IMG/VR virus record: IMGVR_UViG_3300010885_007382
Coordinates: 29,826 to 93,825 of that record
Source: a virus
Reading direction: 5' to 3' (one strand)
DNA length: 64,000 bases
The notes under the pieces were generated by a model that saw nothing but the letters and a program-made list of their open reading frames with translations, was not told the origin of the DNA and searched no databases. Made by a program: the position numbers and the translations under genes. Numbering within the stretch: position 1 is the first letter of the stretch; the number at the start of each line of letters is the position of its first letter. Below are positions 55,177 through 63,295 of this stretch, one piece after another.

Positions 55177-56960
55177 TAAAACTCTCTAGTTGGTATCTTT
55201 CCTTCTAACAAGTCTGAGATTTCTTCACCTGATAGAGTTTCATATTCTAGCAGGCCTTTCGCTAGTGTGTCAAGGTCTTTTCTCTTTCTAATGATAATTT
55301 TCTTTGCGGTATCGTATCCTTCTTCTACAAGACGCAATACTTCCTTATCAACAATCTTTTGTGTTTCCTCAGCAATCTTAGGTGAATGCCACATATCAGC
55401 ACTAGGATCACTGTATGCCATTCTACCAAGAATAGGAGAAAACCCAAGTTGTGTAACCATTGCTCTTGCAAGTTTAGTCGCCATCTGGATATCACCAGAC
55501 GCACCAGAGGTTACATTCTTATTACCAAAGATAATCTCTTCAGCAACTCGTCCACCCATAGCCATTGCTAGTTGGGCAATCATCTCTTCATAAGACTGTG
55601 AGATTTGATCACGTTCTGGTAGAGATTGAACCATACCCAATGCACGTCCACGAGGAATGATTGTTGCCTTGTGAATAGGAATAGAGCCAGGCATATTGAG
55701 TGATACTAGAGCGTGACCAGCTTCGTGATAGGCAGTCATTCTCTTTTCTTCATCAGTCATCAATAGTGACTTACGCTCTGGACCCATAAGGATCTTATCA
55801 CGGGCATCTTCAAACTCCATTCTAGTAACAATACGCTTTGATCGTCTTGCCGCTAGTAGAGCCGCTTCGTTGACAAGATTAGCAAGATCAGCACCAGAGA
55901 AACCAGGTGTTCCTTTTGCTACAATCTTTAGATCAACATCAGGACCAATCGGAACTTTGCGAGTGTGAACTTTCAAAATCTTTTCACGACCAACAAAGTC
56001 AGGATTCGGAACTTGGATCTGTCTATCAAAACGACCTGGGCGTAGCAATGCTTGATCGAGAACATCAACACGGTTTGTTGCTGCTACAATGATGATACCT
56101 TCGTTTGTTTCAAAGCCATCCATCTCAACGAGCATAGCATTCAATGTCTGATCTCTTTCATCGTTGCCACTGATACCATTGGCACGGGAGCGACCAACAG
56201 CATCAATCTCATCAATAAAGATAATGCAAGGAGCATTCTTCTTTGCTTGTTCAAACATATCACGGACACGGGAAGCACCGACGCCGACAAACATTTCAAC
56301 AAAGTCTGAACCAGAGATACTAAAGAAAGGAACACCAGCTTCACCAGCAACGGCTCTTGCTAATAGTGTCTTACCTGTACCTGGAGGACCAACGAGTAGA
56401 ACGCCTTTTGGAATCTTACCACCAAGTCTTTCAAACTTATGTGGGTCTTGTAGAAACTCTACAACTTCCTGTAAATCGTCTTTAGCATGGTCTACACCAG
56501 CAACATCTTCAAAGGTTATCTTGGTATTGCTTTCTGTGAGTAGTTTTGCTTTTGACTTACCCATACCCATAACGCCGCCACCAGCAGGACCACGACGAGT
56601 AAGAAACATCCATAAGCCAAAGAATAGAAAGATGGGAAAGATATTGATAAACAGATTGACCCAGAAGTTTCCTTCGGATTCAGGTCTCACCGTTACATTA
56701 ACTTTGTGTTGCTCTAGTCTTGGTAATAGTGTAGAAAGACTAGCAACATATGTGGAGAATGTTCTATTGTTGTCTCTATAGTGACCTACAATCTCACTAC
56801 CACTAATAACAACATCGTGGATTTTATCACCATCTACCTGTGCAATGAAATCACTATATCCGATCTCACTGGTTGTTTTCTTATTCGGTTCGCTCCAAAT
56901 TGTCGCTACCAAAAAGATAGCAACGGCAATGAATGCCAACCATGCTAAATGTTTCTTCAT
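55176..56960 (-). CDS. ftsH: Membrane AAA+ metalloprotease FtsH
   Basis: 594 aa, near full length (E. coli 644). Two transmembrane helices (5-22 and 101-120) with a periplasmic domain between, AAA+ Walker A GPPGTGKT (191-198), [13 protein letters not shown], arginine-finger region RPGRFDR, and zinc site HEAGH (412-416). All needed for ATP-driven degradation of membrane and some soluble proteins. C-terminus ends soon after the protease domain. In phage context it could clear host membrane proteins or act with host FtsH. 1-nt overlap with gene 46. Confidence 0.96.
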   Translation of the reverse strand: MKKHLAWLAFIAVAIFLVATIWSEPNKKTTSEIGYSDFIAQVDGDKIHDVVISGSEIVGHYRDNNRTFSTYVASLSTLLPRLEQHKVNVTVRPESEGNFWVNLFINIFPIFLFFGLWMFLTRRGPAGGGVMGMGKSKAKLLTESNTKITFEDVAGVDHAKDDLQEVVEFLQDPHKFERLGGKIPKGVLLVGPPGTGKTLLARAVAGEAGVPFFSISGSDFVEMFVGVGASRVRDMFEQAKKNAPCIIFIDEIDAVGRSRANGISGNDERDQTLNAMLVEMDGFETNEGIIIVAATNRVDVLDQALLRPGRFDRQIQVPNPDFVGREKILKVHTRKVPIGPDVDLKIVAKGTPGFSGADLANLVNEAALLAARRSKRIVTRMEFEDARDKILMGPERKSLLMTDEEKRMTAYHEAGHALVSLNMPGSIPIHKATIIPRGRALGMVQSLPERDQISQSYEEMIAQLAMAMGGRVAEEIIFGNKNVTSGASGDIQMATKLARAMVTQLGFSPILGRMAYSDPSADMWHSPKIAEETQKIVDKEVLRLVEEGYDTAKKIIIRKRKDLDTLAKGLLEYETLSGEEISDLLEGKIPTREF

Positions 56961-56971
56961 ATCAAATTCCC

Positions 56972-58048
56972 TTAGACTGTCTCCACTTGGAGGGCTTCGT
57001 TATATACATCTATCATAAAATCTTTCATCTTATCATTGTTCACAGGCAATGTTAGCCCGGAAATGTATTTTCTTAATATCGTTGCGGTATCTTCCGCTTC
57101 ATCAACTTCCATATCGTCTTCATTGTCTATGAGGACGGAAGCATCTTCAACAATCTGTATATCTAATGGCCCTGCTTTATATAGTGAGTCAAATAACAGG
57201 TCAAACGCATACGGATTAGATTTGTTTACGACTACTAACTTTATGTAGCAATCTTTAAATCTGCTGAAATCTGTTTTCTGTATCTTCTCAATAATGTTAT
57301 CATCAACGACATCATCATACTTGACGATCCTGAACATACGATAAGGATTCTTGATAAACTCTAAATTTCTAGTGTTAGTATCCAGGACACTAAACCCTCG
57401 AGGATCGTTGTAATCAGCCCAAGTATATTCGCCAAAGGCACCAATATAACTAACATTGCCAATAGTAGAACGGTGATGATAGTGACCCGAATACACTCTA
57501 TCAAATTTATCAAAGACGTTGCGATCCATACCATGGTCTGATATTGCTCCTTTGTGCATGGTGAAACCTTGAACTTCAAGGTGACCCATCATGATTTCTG
57601 CCTTAGGCTTTGTGATTGCTTCAAATGCTGCTTCTCGATTACTCTCTGTAATCCATGGCATCAACTGAATATCCAACCCATCAATATTGACAATACTAGG
57701 TACAGAATGAGTATGAATATTCCCATATCGTCCGGCGATAATTTCATCTAGTGCGTTAACCTCGTGTGTGTCTTTATAATACATATCATGATTACCAACG
57801 ATGATATGCGTTTCAATACCTCTATCTGCTAGAGGTTCAAAGAAATCTTCACGAAGTCGCTTTGCCGACATAAAGTTCACATACTTACGACGGTCATAGA
57901 TATCACCAAGATGAATGACATGCTTGATCTTATGCTCATCAATGTAATCGAAGAACCACTTCCAACATTTATTTTGGTACAACTGAAACGCCGGATTATC
58001 ATTTCTGACTCCGGCGTGTGTATCAGTTGGCATAGCAATCAGCGCCAT
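56972..58048 (-). CDS. 47: Recombination endonuclease subunit gp47 (SbcD/Mre11-like)
   Basis: 358 aa. Metallophosphoesterase motifs DTHAG near the start, [20 protein letters not shown] and SGHYHHR. Nuclease partner of gp46. T4 gp47 is 339 aa. Confidence 0.95.
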   Translation of the reverse strand: MALIAMPTDTHAGVRNDNPAFQLYQNKCWKWFFDYIDEHKIKHVIHLGDIYDRRKYVNFMSAKRLREDFFEPLADRGIETHIIVGNHDMYYKDTHEVNALDEIIAGRYGNIHTHSVPSIVNIDGLDIQLMPWITESNREAAFEAITKPKAEIMMGHLEVQGFTMHKGAISDHGMDRNVFDKFDRVYSGHYHHRSTIGNVSYIGAFGEYTWADYNDPRGFSVLDTNTRNLEFIKNPYRMFRIVKYDDVVDDNIIEKIQKTDFSRFKDCYIKLVVVNKSNPYAFDLLFDSLYKAGPLDIQIVEDASVLIDNEDDMEVDEAEDTATILRKYISGLTLPVNNDKMKDFMIDVYNEALQVETV

Positions 58049-58111
58049 AATCTTTCCTTTAGTTCACGTAACAAGTTCAAAGACACAGTATAAACTAAAA
58101 AGATGACCTCG

Positions 58112-58294
58112 TCAATCTTCTTTGGTAGCTTCATTGTAAGTCTCATATTCTGATTGACGAAGCCAACCTAAGGAAATCATACGCTTCATAACCTTGTCTT
58201 TACTTTGCTTATCAATAGGAAAAGGTTCAACGACCTTATCACAGAACCATTCAATGTTTTGATCAATCTCTTTGACCATATCATCAATATCCAT
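58112..58294 (-). CDS. Small hypothetical protein
   Basis: 60 aa, acidic helical sequence (DDMVKEIDQNIEWFCDKVVE). 1-nt overlap with the gene before. No recognised family. The 63 bp to gene 47 hold nothing visible. Confidence 0.6.
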   Translation of the reverse strand: MDIDDMVKEIDQNIEWFCDKVVEPFPIDKQSKDKVMKRMISLGWLRQSEYETYNEATKED

Positions 58295-58500
58295 TATCGT
58301 CGCTCCCGCTTAAACTTAGGTGCGATAACGTTTCCCATCTCTCTATCATATTCCACAATGGCATTATCAATAGCTGTCTTGATAGCAGCAAGACGCTGGC
58401 GATAGTTGCCACGAACATGAACTCGTTCTTTCTTGTCCTTCATGGTAGCAATCAATGACTGAACCTGAAAAGGTACATCAAACTGATTCTCTTCTTTCAT
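58294..58500 (-). CDS. Small basic hypothetical protein
   Basis: 68 aa from the ATG at 58500 (AGGAGAGAGTG). Basic, Arg/Lys-rich (KDKKERVHVRGNYRQRL and KFKRERR at the end), suggesting nucleic-acid contact. Overlaps gene 55's end by 23 nt. Common next to gene 55 in T4-like phages, function unknown. Confidence 0.65.
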   Translation of the reverse strand: MKEENQFDVPFQVQSLIATMKDKKERVHVRGNYRQRLAAIKTAIDNAIVEYDREMGNVIAPKFKRERR

Positions 58501-59050
58501 CACTCTCTCCTACAAACTTTTCAAGACCTTCTTTTTTCTCTTTACGCTTTTCTTTCTTTACCAGTTCTCTTTCCTCAAACCTACCGATAAACTCATTGAT
58601 GTTATCATACATTGTGGTCGGTATCATATGATTACCATCGTTATCAAGCATCAAATCAGATACACTGGAATCAAGAACACTCTCTTGAAACTTCTTGTAT
58701 ATTATATATCTATTCTTCTCTTCTTTGTTTATACGTCTATGAAAGGCGTAGTAGATGATCTGTGTAAAGTATGCGAACGGATTACTATACTTGTCACTAT
58801 CAAAGTTATCAAAATACATCAAGCAGTTTTCAATGGCGTCAGATTTCATTTCATCAACAAACGAGTAGTTCATGAACCTAGGCTTATGTGCTAAGTTCTC
58901 CGCAATAAGAAAGATACACTTTCCTATGTAGTCCGAAAGAACAGGCTTCTCTTTACCTTCAGCAAGGGCAATCTTACAGTTTTTCTTATACTCAACTATC
59001 TCATTATAAAATCTTTCGTTATCTACATAGTGCGTTTTCTTCTTAGCCAT
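58478..59050 (-). CDS. 55: Late sigma factor gp55
   Basis: 190 aa from the ATG at 59050 (GGAG 7 nt before). The core IAENLAHKPRFMNYSF, then DEMKSDAIENCLMY, SNPFAYFTQIIYYAFHRRI matches T4 gp55 almost residue for residue. Directs host RNA polymerase to TATAAATA late promoters. The basic C-terminal tail should contact gp45. Confidence 0.96.
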   Translation of the reverse strand: MAKKKTHYVDNERFYNEIVEYKKNCKIALAEGKEKPVLSDYIGKCIFLIAENLAHKPRFMNYSFVDEMKSDAIENCLMYFDNFDSDKYSNPFAYFTQIIYYAFHRRINKEEKNRYIIYKKFQESVLDSSVSDLMLDNDGNHMIPTTMYDNINEFIGRFEERELVKKEKRKEKKEGLEKFVGESDERRESV

Positions 59051-59810
59051 TGCTGTCTCCATGGAACGGACATGTTCCTCGTTCTTTATTTCTTTTCCTA
59101 AGCTGTAACACTTTTCTCCATCCATAGAATGATGGGTTATCTGATATCAGTCTCAACTTTTCAAACTCAGGCTTTGTTACCAGATGATTATGAACCTTTA
59201 GTTTCTTTTCTGACAACGGAACTAGATGAACGAAAGGATTACCGACAGGTATCATAAACGTTCCATTCCGCATAGGAAACATAAAATTCACATTCACTGG
59301 AGATATTATATCAAAGTTTATCACCCCTGGCAAGACTTTTATTTCAAGTTTATCAAGAGACCATTCCGCACCAAGCCATAGAAACTTAGCGCCTGTCTTC
59401 TCTCTGAATGCCCAAGGACTTACAAGTTTGATATGATAATGATTAGGAAAAGATCCACCGAGTTGTTCTCTAATATGATCTTGAGGCGGATCGGTATTGT
59501 TGGCAGCCCAGTAATGATAGATACCATCTTCAATCTTGAATGAGATATCACTCCAGTTTTCTATTATGATACCTTTCTTATACAATTCCACAATAGCATA
59601 GCAATCCCTAGCCGTCATATCTTCGTGTTTTCTAAGAAAGTGTCCGTTCTCAGGTGTGCTATAGAAAGTAGGTTCGTAGGGAGTTAGCTGTTGCCACCAG
59701 TCTGGAAATGCTTTACTTGCTCTGACAATGGGTGTTGTCATGTAGGTTTCATTACTAGCTGTAAAGCAGTCTAGATGGATCTCAGGCGCTCTATGAAAAA
59801 AATGGAACAT
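59043..59810 (-). CDS. Conserved hypothetical protein next to gene 55
   Basis: 255 aa. Aromatic and Pro-rich; central strands with IKLVSPWAFREKTGAKFLW then VLPGVINFD and FMFPMRNGTFMIPVGNPFVHL. Related-looking proteins sit beside gene 55 in cyanophages and recall DUF6065. Ends in a small Cys/His (CPFHG) motif. Function unknown. Overlaps gene 55 start by 8 nt. Confidence 0.72.
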   Translation of the reverse strand: MFHFFHRAPEIHLDCFTASNETYMTTPIVRASKAFPDWWQQLTPYEPTFYSTPENGHFLRKHEDMTARDCYAIVELYKKGIIIENWSDISFKIEDGIYHYWAANNTDPPQDHIREQLGGSFPNHYHIKLVSPWAFREKTGAKFLWLGAEWSLDKLEIKVLPGVINFDIISPVNVNFMFPMRNGTFMIPVGNPFVHLVPLSEKKLKVHNHLVTKPEFEKLRLISDNPSFYGWRKVLQLRKRNKERGTCPFHGDSNG

Positions 59811-59835
59811 AATGTAAAAACTTTCATTTTGGCCC

Positions 59836-59864
59836 TTGACAGGCTTTTCACACCTCGGTATAAT
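59836..59864 (+). promoter_or_regulatory. Rightward consensus sigma70-type promoter
   Basis: Plus strand TTGACA (59836-59841), 17-bp spacer, TATAAT (59859-59864): perfect boxes facing right, opposite to all nearby genes. Start would be near 59871. The transcript would hold a GTTGC-GAA-GCAAC hairpin (59929-59941) and enter the 59941-60243 gene antisense. No protein gene is seen behind it. Confidence 0.65.
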
Positions 59865-59940
59865 ATGCTTTGCATTAACACCACTACTACCAATTGCAAA
59901 CCAAATGCAACTTACGAGCGAAGCGAGTGTTGCGAAGCAA

Positions 59941-60243
59941 CTACTTAGCAGTAGTAAATCCTGGTTCAGTAAGCATCATTAGCTTATCAATCTGCTTTTT
60001 AAGCACAGGACCACGATCAGGCCACTTGATAATAGGTTGATCGGAATTCTTTGATAAGTTCTGTAGTAGAGGAAGATATATCTTTCTGACTGCTTCCAAT
60101 CTCTTTTTAAGGTCAGCGATTTCATCCACTGTAGGAGCAGTTGCTTCTGCTACAATGTCGTCTTCGTTGCTGAATGAAAAACCAAAGTCATCTACTAGGT
60201 CAGCATCTTCTAGTGATAGGTATGGGTTAGTTGTAGTAGCCAT
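59941..60243 (-). CDS. Conserved small hypothetical protein
   Basis: 100 aa. Acidic disordered N-terminus (LEDADLVDDFGF), then a helix ending KIYLPLLQNLSKNSDQPIIKWP, with IDKLMMLT behind it. This KWP(D/N)R pattern is conserved in cyanophages and related T4-like phages. Function unknown. 1-nt overlap with the gene before. Confidence 0.72.
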   Translation of the reverse strand: MATTTNPYLSLEDADLVDDFGFSFSNEDDIVAEATAPTVDEIADLKKRLEAVRKIYLPLLQNLSKNSDQPIIKWPDRGPVLKKQIDKLMMLTEPGFTTAK

Positions 60244-60662
60244 TAGTGATACACCTTCTTATTATATAGTCCTGCTTCTTCTAAGGCCTCTTTCAACCTT
60301 TCAAAAGAGTTTTCTTCCTCGGACTTTTCATTTACCTTTTCTTCCTCTTGTGACTTCTTTGTATAGTAGTCCATGTTGTTCCAGTAATACTCATTCATCT
60401 TTGGTGCTACATCTACCATAAACAGAATATCAAGGGAATGTATAATGAACTCTTGTTGCTCACATATACGTGGAAAGACCCATGGCATAAATGCTACAGT
60501 AAGATAACCTGAAGATTCCGAAGGTACATATACAACTTTAAGAGGATGGAATAGCGCATAGACTACACCATTCTCATCCTCCATCTCAACTACTTCCGCA
60601 ATCACATCATCCCCATTTTGTAATCTAACTAGCTTCGCATTGGGATAATCACTGATATCCAT
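60243..60662 (-). CDS. Sm-like phage protein
   Basis: 139 aa. Begins KLVRLQNGDDVIAEVVE and later HPLKVVYV, IIHSLDILF and MNEYYW, the phage Sm-like barrel type, followed by a highly acidic tail (QEEEKVNEKSEEE). A second, shorter copy is at 17079-17390. RNA or protein binding is possible. Confidence 0.7.
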   Translation of the reverse strand: MDISDYPNAKLVRLQNGDDVIAEVVEMEDENGVVYALFHPLKVVYVPSESSGYLTVAFMPWVFPRICEQQEFIIHSLDILFMVDVAPKMNEYYWNNMDYYTKKSQEEEKVNEKSEEENSFERLKEALEEAGLYNKKVYH

Positions 60663-60665
60663 AAT

Positions 60666-62135
60666 CTATCCTTTCATACTTATTTTGTAGATTTTGAACT
60701 TGAACTTTTCTTCGTTGTAGGTTTTAACTCGCTCGAAGAAATGCTTGAGAGTAAAATTCTCTTTTGACTTCCAGCTAAAGTCGTCGGCAATGTCATATAA
60801 GGTGGCGGATTTCTTTGTGTCACTAACCCTAAGACCTCTACCGATTGATTGTAAGTTACGAATCTTGGACTTGGAAGGAGATGAAAATATGACGTTATCC
60901 AAGGCCACGATGTTAGTACCAGTGCTAAGAACACCAACGGACCCAACAATAATAGCATTGTGTTCAGTCTCGACGATCCTTCGTATTTGTTCTCTATCTT
61001 CGACATTTGTTCCTCCGTGAATAAAGAAGACCTTTCGTCCTTCTTTAGATTTACTCTTAATCATGTCATATAGAATAGCACCATGCGACTCAACATAGTT
61101 GAACAGCAATAGAGTATTGCCTTCCATTGAGATAGCAAGATTTGTAACAAATGTGTTACGTGCAGGATTAGATATGATATACTTTATCTCATCCTGATAT
61201 GATGCTGATTTCATATACTGACATTCTTCGTCACTATATTTCAATATCAAACATTTAATGGTCAATTCAGCCAGTTGCTTTTTCTTCATCAACTCAGCCG
61301 AGGTTGTAGCCTTATAGACTTGACCAAACAACCCTATCAACTGCCATTCATGAGACTTGGCACCTGATAGTGTTCCTGTTACACCAAGACGATAGTTTGC
61401 CTTGGTACATTTACCTACGATATCTGTTAGCGCCTTAGCTTGTGCCTGATGCACTTCGTCACAGATAACGTAGTCAAACTGTTGAAAGTATTCTTTTGGT
61501 AATCTCTGTAATGACTGCCATGTAGAGATTATAATTGGCTTCTCTGATACTTTATCTTTACCTGAATAGACACGATGACAATACTTGTCCATGTCTTTGC
61601 CATTCTTAGCAGAATAGTCCTCAAAGTCACTATACATTTGTTCTACTAGGGCTGACCTCGGAACAATAAGAAGGCCTCGCTTCCCTTGTTTAAGAAGATA
61701 ATTACAAACAAGATATAGCAAAAGAGACTTGCCGGAACCAGTAGGACTAAGAACAATGCGACGTTTAGAACGAATAGCATGGACGAAAGCATCCATCTGA
61801 TAATCTCTAGGAAGATGTTTCGGGTTAAGTTTTTCAACAAACTCTTTTGCCTCATCTAATGAGAATGATGTATCTAGGTCTTCACCAGAATACTCAAATG
61901 TATATCCATGGTTCTCTGCCCATTCAATAACTTGTGGTGCTAGACCACGATACATTTGTCTATTGAGTGGATTGAATAGTCTTAGATAACCATCCCAAAG
62001 TTTCTGCTTGTAAGAAGGAACAAACTGAAACCCTGGGGGTCTAAATGAGAATGCGTCTCTAAGTTCCCATGCCACGCTTTCGTCACAGTGAACCTTGATG
62101 TAGGATTCATTCTCATTAGTAATAGTAATATGCAC
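60666..62135 (-). CDS. uvsW: DNA/RNA helicase UvsW
   Basis: 489 aa (T4 UvsW 503). Superfamily 2: LSPTGSGKSLL, DEVHQ, GVTGTL and the C-terminal SIGRGLR; the N-terminal part LPRDYQMDAF fits the Q motif. Rewinds R-loops and branch-migrates forks, moving replication from origin to recombination mode. It starts 1 nt after UvsY's stop. Confidence 0.96.
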   Translation of the reverse strand: MHITITNENESYIKVHCDESVAWELRDAFSFRPPGFQFVPSYKQKLWDGYLRLFNPLNRQMYRGLAPQVIEWAENHGYTFEYSGEDLDTSFSLDEAKEFVEKLNPKHLPRDYQMDAFVHAIRSKRRIVLSPTGSGKSLLLYLVCNYLLKQGKRGLLIVPRSALVEQMYSDFEDYSAKNGKDMDKYCHRVYSGKDKVSEKPIIISTWQSLQRLPKEYFQQFDYVICDEVHQAQAKALTDIVGKCTKANYRLGVTGTLSGAKSHEWQLIGLFGQVYKATTSAELMKKKQLAELTIKCLILKYSDEECQYMKSASYQDEIKYIISNPARNTFVTNLAISMEGNTLLLFNYVESHGAILYDMIKSKSKEGRKVFFIHGGTNVEDREQIRRIVETEHNAIIVGSVGVLSTGTNIVALDNVIFSSPSKSKIRNLQSIGRGLRVSDTKKSATLYDIADDFSWKSKENFTLKHFFERVKTYNEEKFKFKIYKISMKG

Positions 62136-62585
62136 TTAGTTTCCATTCATCATATGTTTATACTTGATAAAGTTTCCTAGATCCCACGTTCTATTGTGTA
62201 GAGACTTTAGAACCATATCACAATAGGAGACAATCTCTTCATGTGCTATTCTTTTAAGTAACAGTTTATTTAGTTCGGCATCTGTATCAAGTTTTCTAGC
62301 AATCTGCGGATTAGACAATACATGCTGCATATAGTCCCATCCTCTTTCATCACAGTCTTCCTTTGTAAGATGACCTTGATAGTATTCTTCACGCAAGCCT
62401 TTAAGCAACTTGTAATCTGTTTCCATTCTACGCAATAGAATGTTATGATGGACACGAACATTAAGGTATTTGCTATGAAGATGGGAAATCTTTAGAGTTT
62501 CCTTTTCCATAGCATCTGGGTTTATACTAGTATCACTTGCCCATTCCTTCATCAATGTTTCAAGTGTCACCGGTGCAGTAAGCAT
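62136..62585 (-). CDS. uvsY: Recombination mediator UvsY
   Basis: 149 aa (T4 137). The block SKYLNVRVHHNILLRRMETDYKLLKGLREEYYQG parallels T4 UvsY's SKWLN...KARLDYYSG, and both end with a helix of the IKYKHM type. Loads UvsX on ssDNA coated by gp32. A promoter lies upstream. Confidence 0.88.
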   Translation of the reverse strand: MLTAPVTLETLMKEWASDTSINPDAMEKETLKISHLHSKYLNVRVHHNILLRRMETDYKLLKGLREEYYQGHLTKEDCDERGWDYMQHVLSNPQIARKLDTDAELNKLLLKRIAHEEIVSYCDMVLKSLHNRTWDLGNFIKYKHMMNGN

Positions 62586-62617
62586 TATGTAATCCTTTAT
62601 CAGCCATTAGACTGTGT

Positions 62618-62646
62618 AGTGTATCATATATCAGTCAGAAAGTCAA
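62618..62646 (-). promoter_or_regulatory. Sigma70-type promoter for uvsY
   Basis: Minus strand TTGACT (62641-62646), 17-bp spacer, TACACT (62618-62623), overlapping the stop of the tail-tube gene. Confidence 0.6.
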
Positions 62647-63164
62647 AATCTTTCTACTTCAAATAGATCGTAACGGAATTGAATTGTGCAGGTAGGAATG
62701 TTATCCGCATCTGTCTTAGTATCGAAATCAATTCCACCCAATGAGGTTGGATGACAATTGTGAAACTTAAAACGAATGTTCGGATTATTTGCGTTGGTAT
62801 TGACAGTTAGATAACCGTCAAAGTAAAGAGGAGTTTTATCTTGTAGACCTTTTCTCAAGTATTCTTCTGATGATGATGGTCTTGTTAATCCTTTGAGCCA
62901 GTTGTATGTCTCTTCCCATATACGCATATCTTCATCAACGATAGCTGTAATAGACAATGGCTCAAATGCTAACTTATCACCATGACGATATGTATTAGAG
63001 AAAGGTGTTGGTACAGTTACCTCAGATGTTGATACTGATGGTATGGAGACTGTCTGGCAGAAATACTTTAGATATGGCTTATCAGGTATGATAAACGTAA
63101 ATCGTGTTAGCTGTAGAATACTGCTATTCTGTGGTGTGTTTGAAGCAAAGGACTCTAATGCCAT
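62643..63164 (-). CDS. Tail-tube-like virion protein (gp19/gp54 fold)
   Basis: 173 aa. TRFTFIIPDKPYLKYFCQTVS, VPTPFSNTYRHGDKLAF, ITAIVDEDMRIWEETYNWL and CHPTSLGGIDFD fit the T4 tail-tube fold (T4 gp19: FTFQCKATALP, WTVTVMNDEAHDARQKFVDW, LWPTNVGELQLD). Could be the tube itself or a tube-like completion protein. Good AGGAGA site; a CTAAATA box upstream may be a late promoter. Confidence 0.82.
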   Translation of the reverse strand: MALESFASNTPQNSSILQLTRFTFIIPDKPYLKYFCQTVSIPSVSTSEVTVPTPFSNTYRHGDKLAFEPLSITAIVDEDMRIWEETYNWLKGLTRPSSSEEYLRKGLQDKTPLYFDGYLTVNTNANNPNIRFKFHNCHPTSLGGIDFDTKTDADNIPTCTIQFRYDLFEVERF

Positions 63165-63215
63165 AATAGTTCTCCTGACTATATTTAGTCATTAGCAAAA
63201 AAAAAATTGGTCAAC

Positions 63216-63239
63216 AAAAAAGGGGGCCGTAGCCCCCTT
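63216..63239 (-). terminator. Strong terminator behind gp23
   Basis: Minus strand 8-bp stem AAGGGGGC / GCCCCCTT with a 4-nt loop and a T6 run. Ends the capsid message. Confidence 0.93.
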
Positions 63240-63266
63240 AGATGAACGGTAATCCCGTTTCTTATT

Positions 63267-63295
63267 AGTATACCATAATGGTATAATCAGGTCAA
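63267..63295 (-). promoter_or_regulatory. Possible sigma70-type promoter with a palindrome
   Basis: Minus strand TTGACC (63290-63295), 17-bp spacer, TATACT (63267-63272). A perfect 17-bp palindrome with 8-bp arms (63269-63285) covers the -10 and most of the spacer. The gp23 terminator lies only 30 nt downstream, so any transcript would be short unless read-through occurs. Confidence 0.45.

Noticed and set aside
56164-56781. Long rightward open frame (205 codons) opposite ftsH
   Set aside because: It is the antisense shadow of the conserved AAA+ domain, has no ribosome site and no recognisable protein motifs.
59865-59948. 27-codon rightward open frame directly behind the orphan promoter
   Set aside because: Its ATG lies before the expected transcription start and has no ribosome site, so a non-coding transcript is the better explanation.
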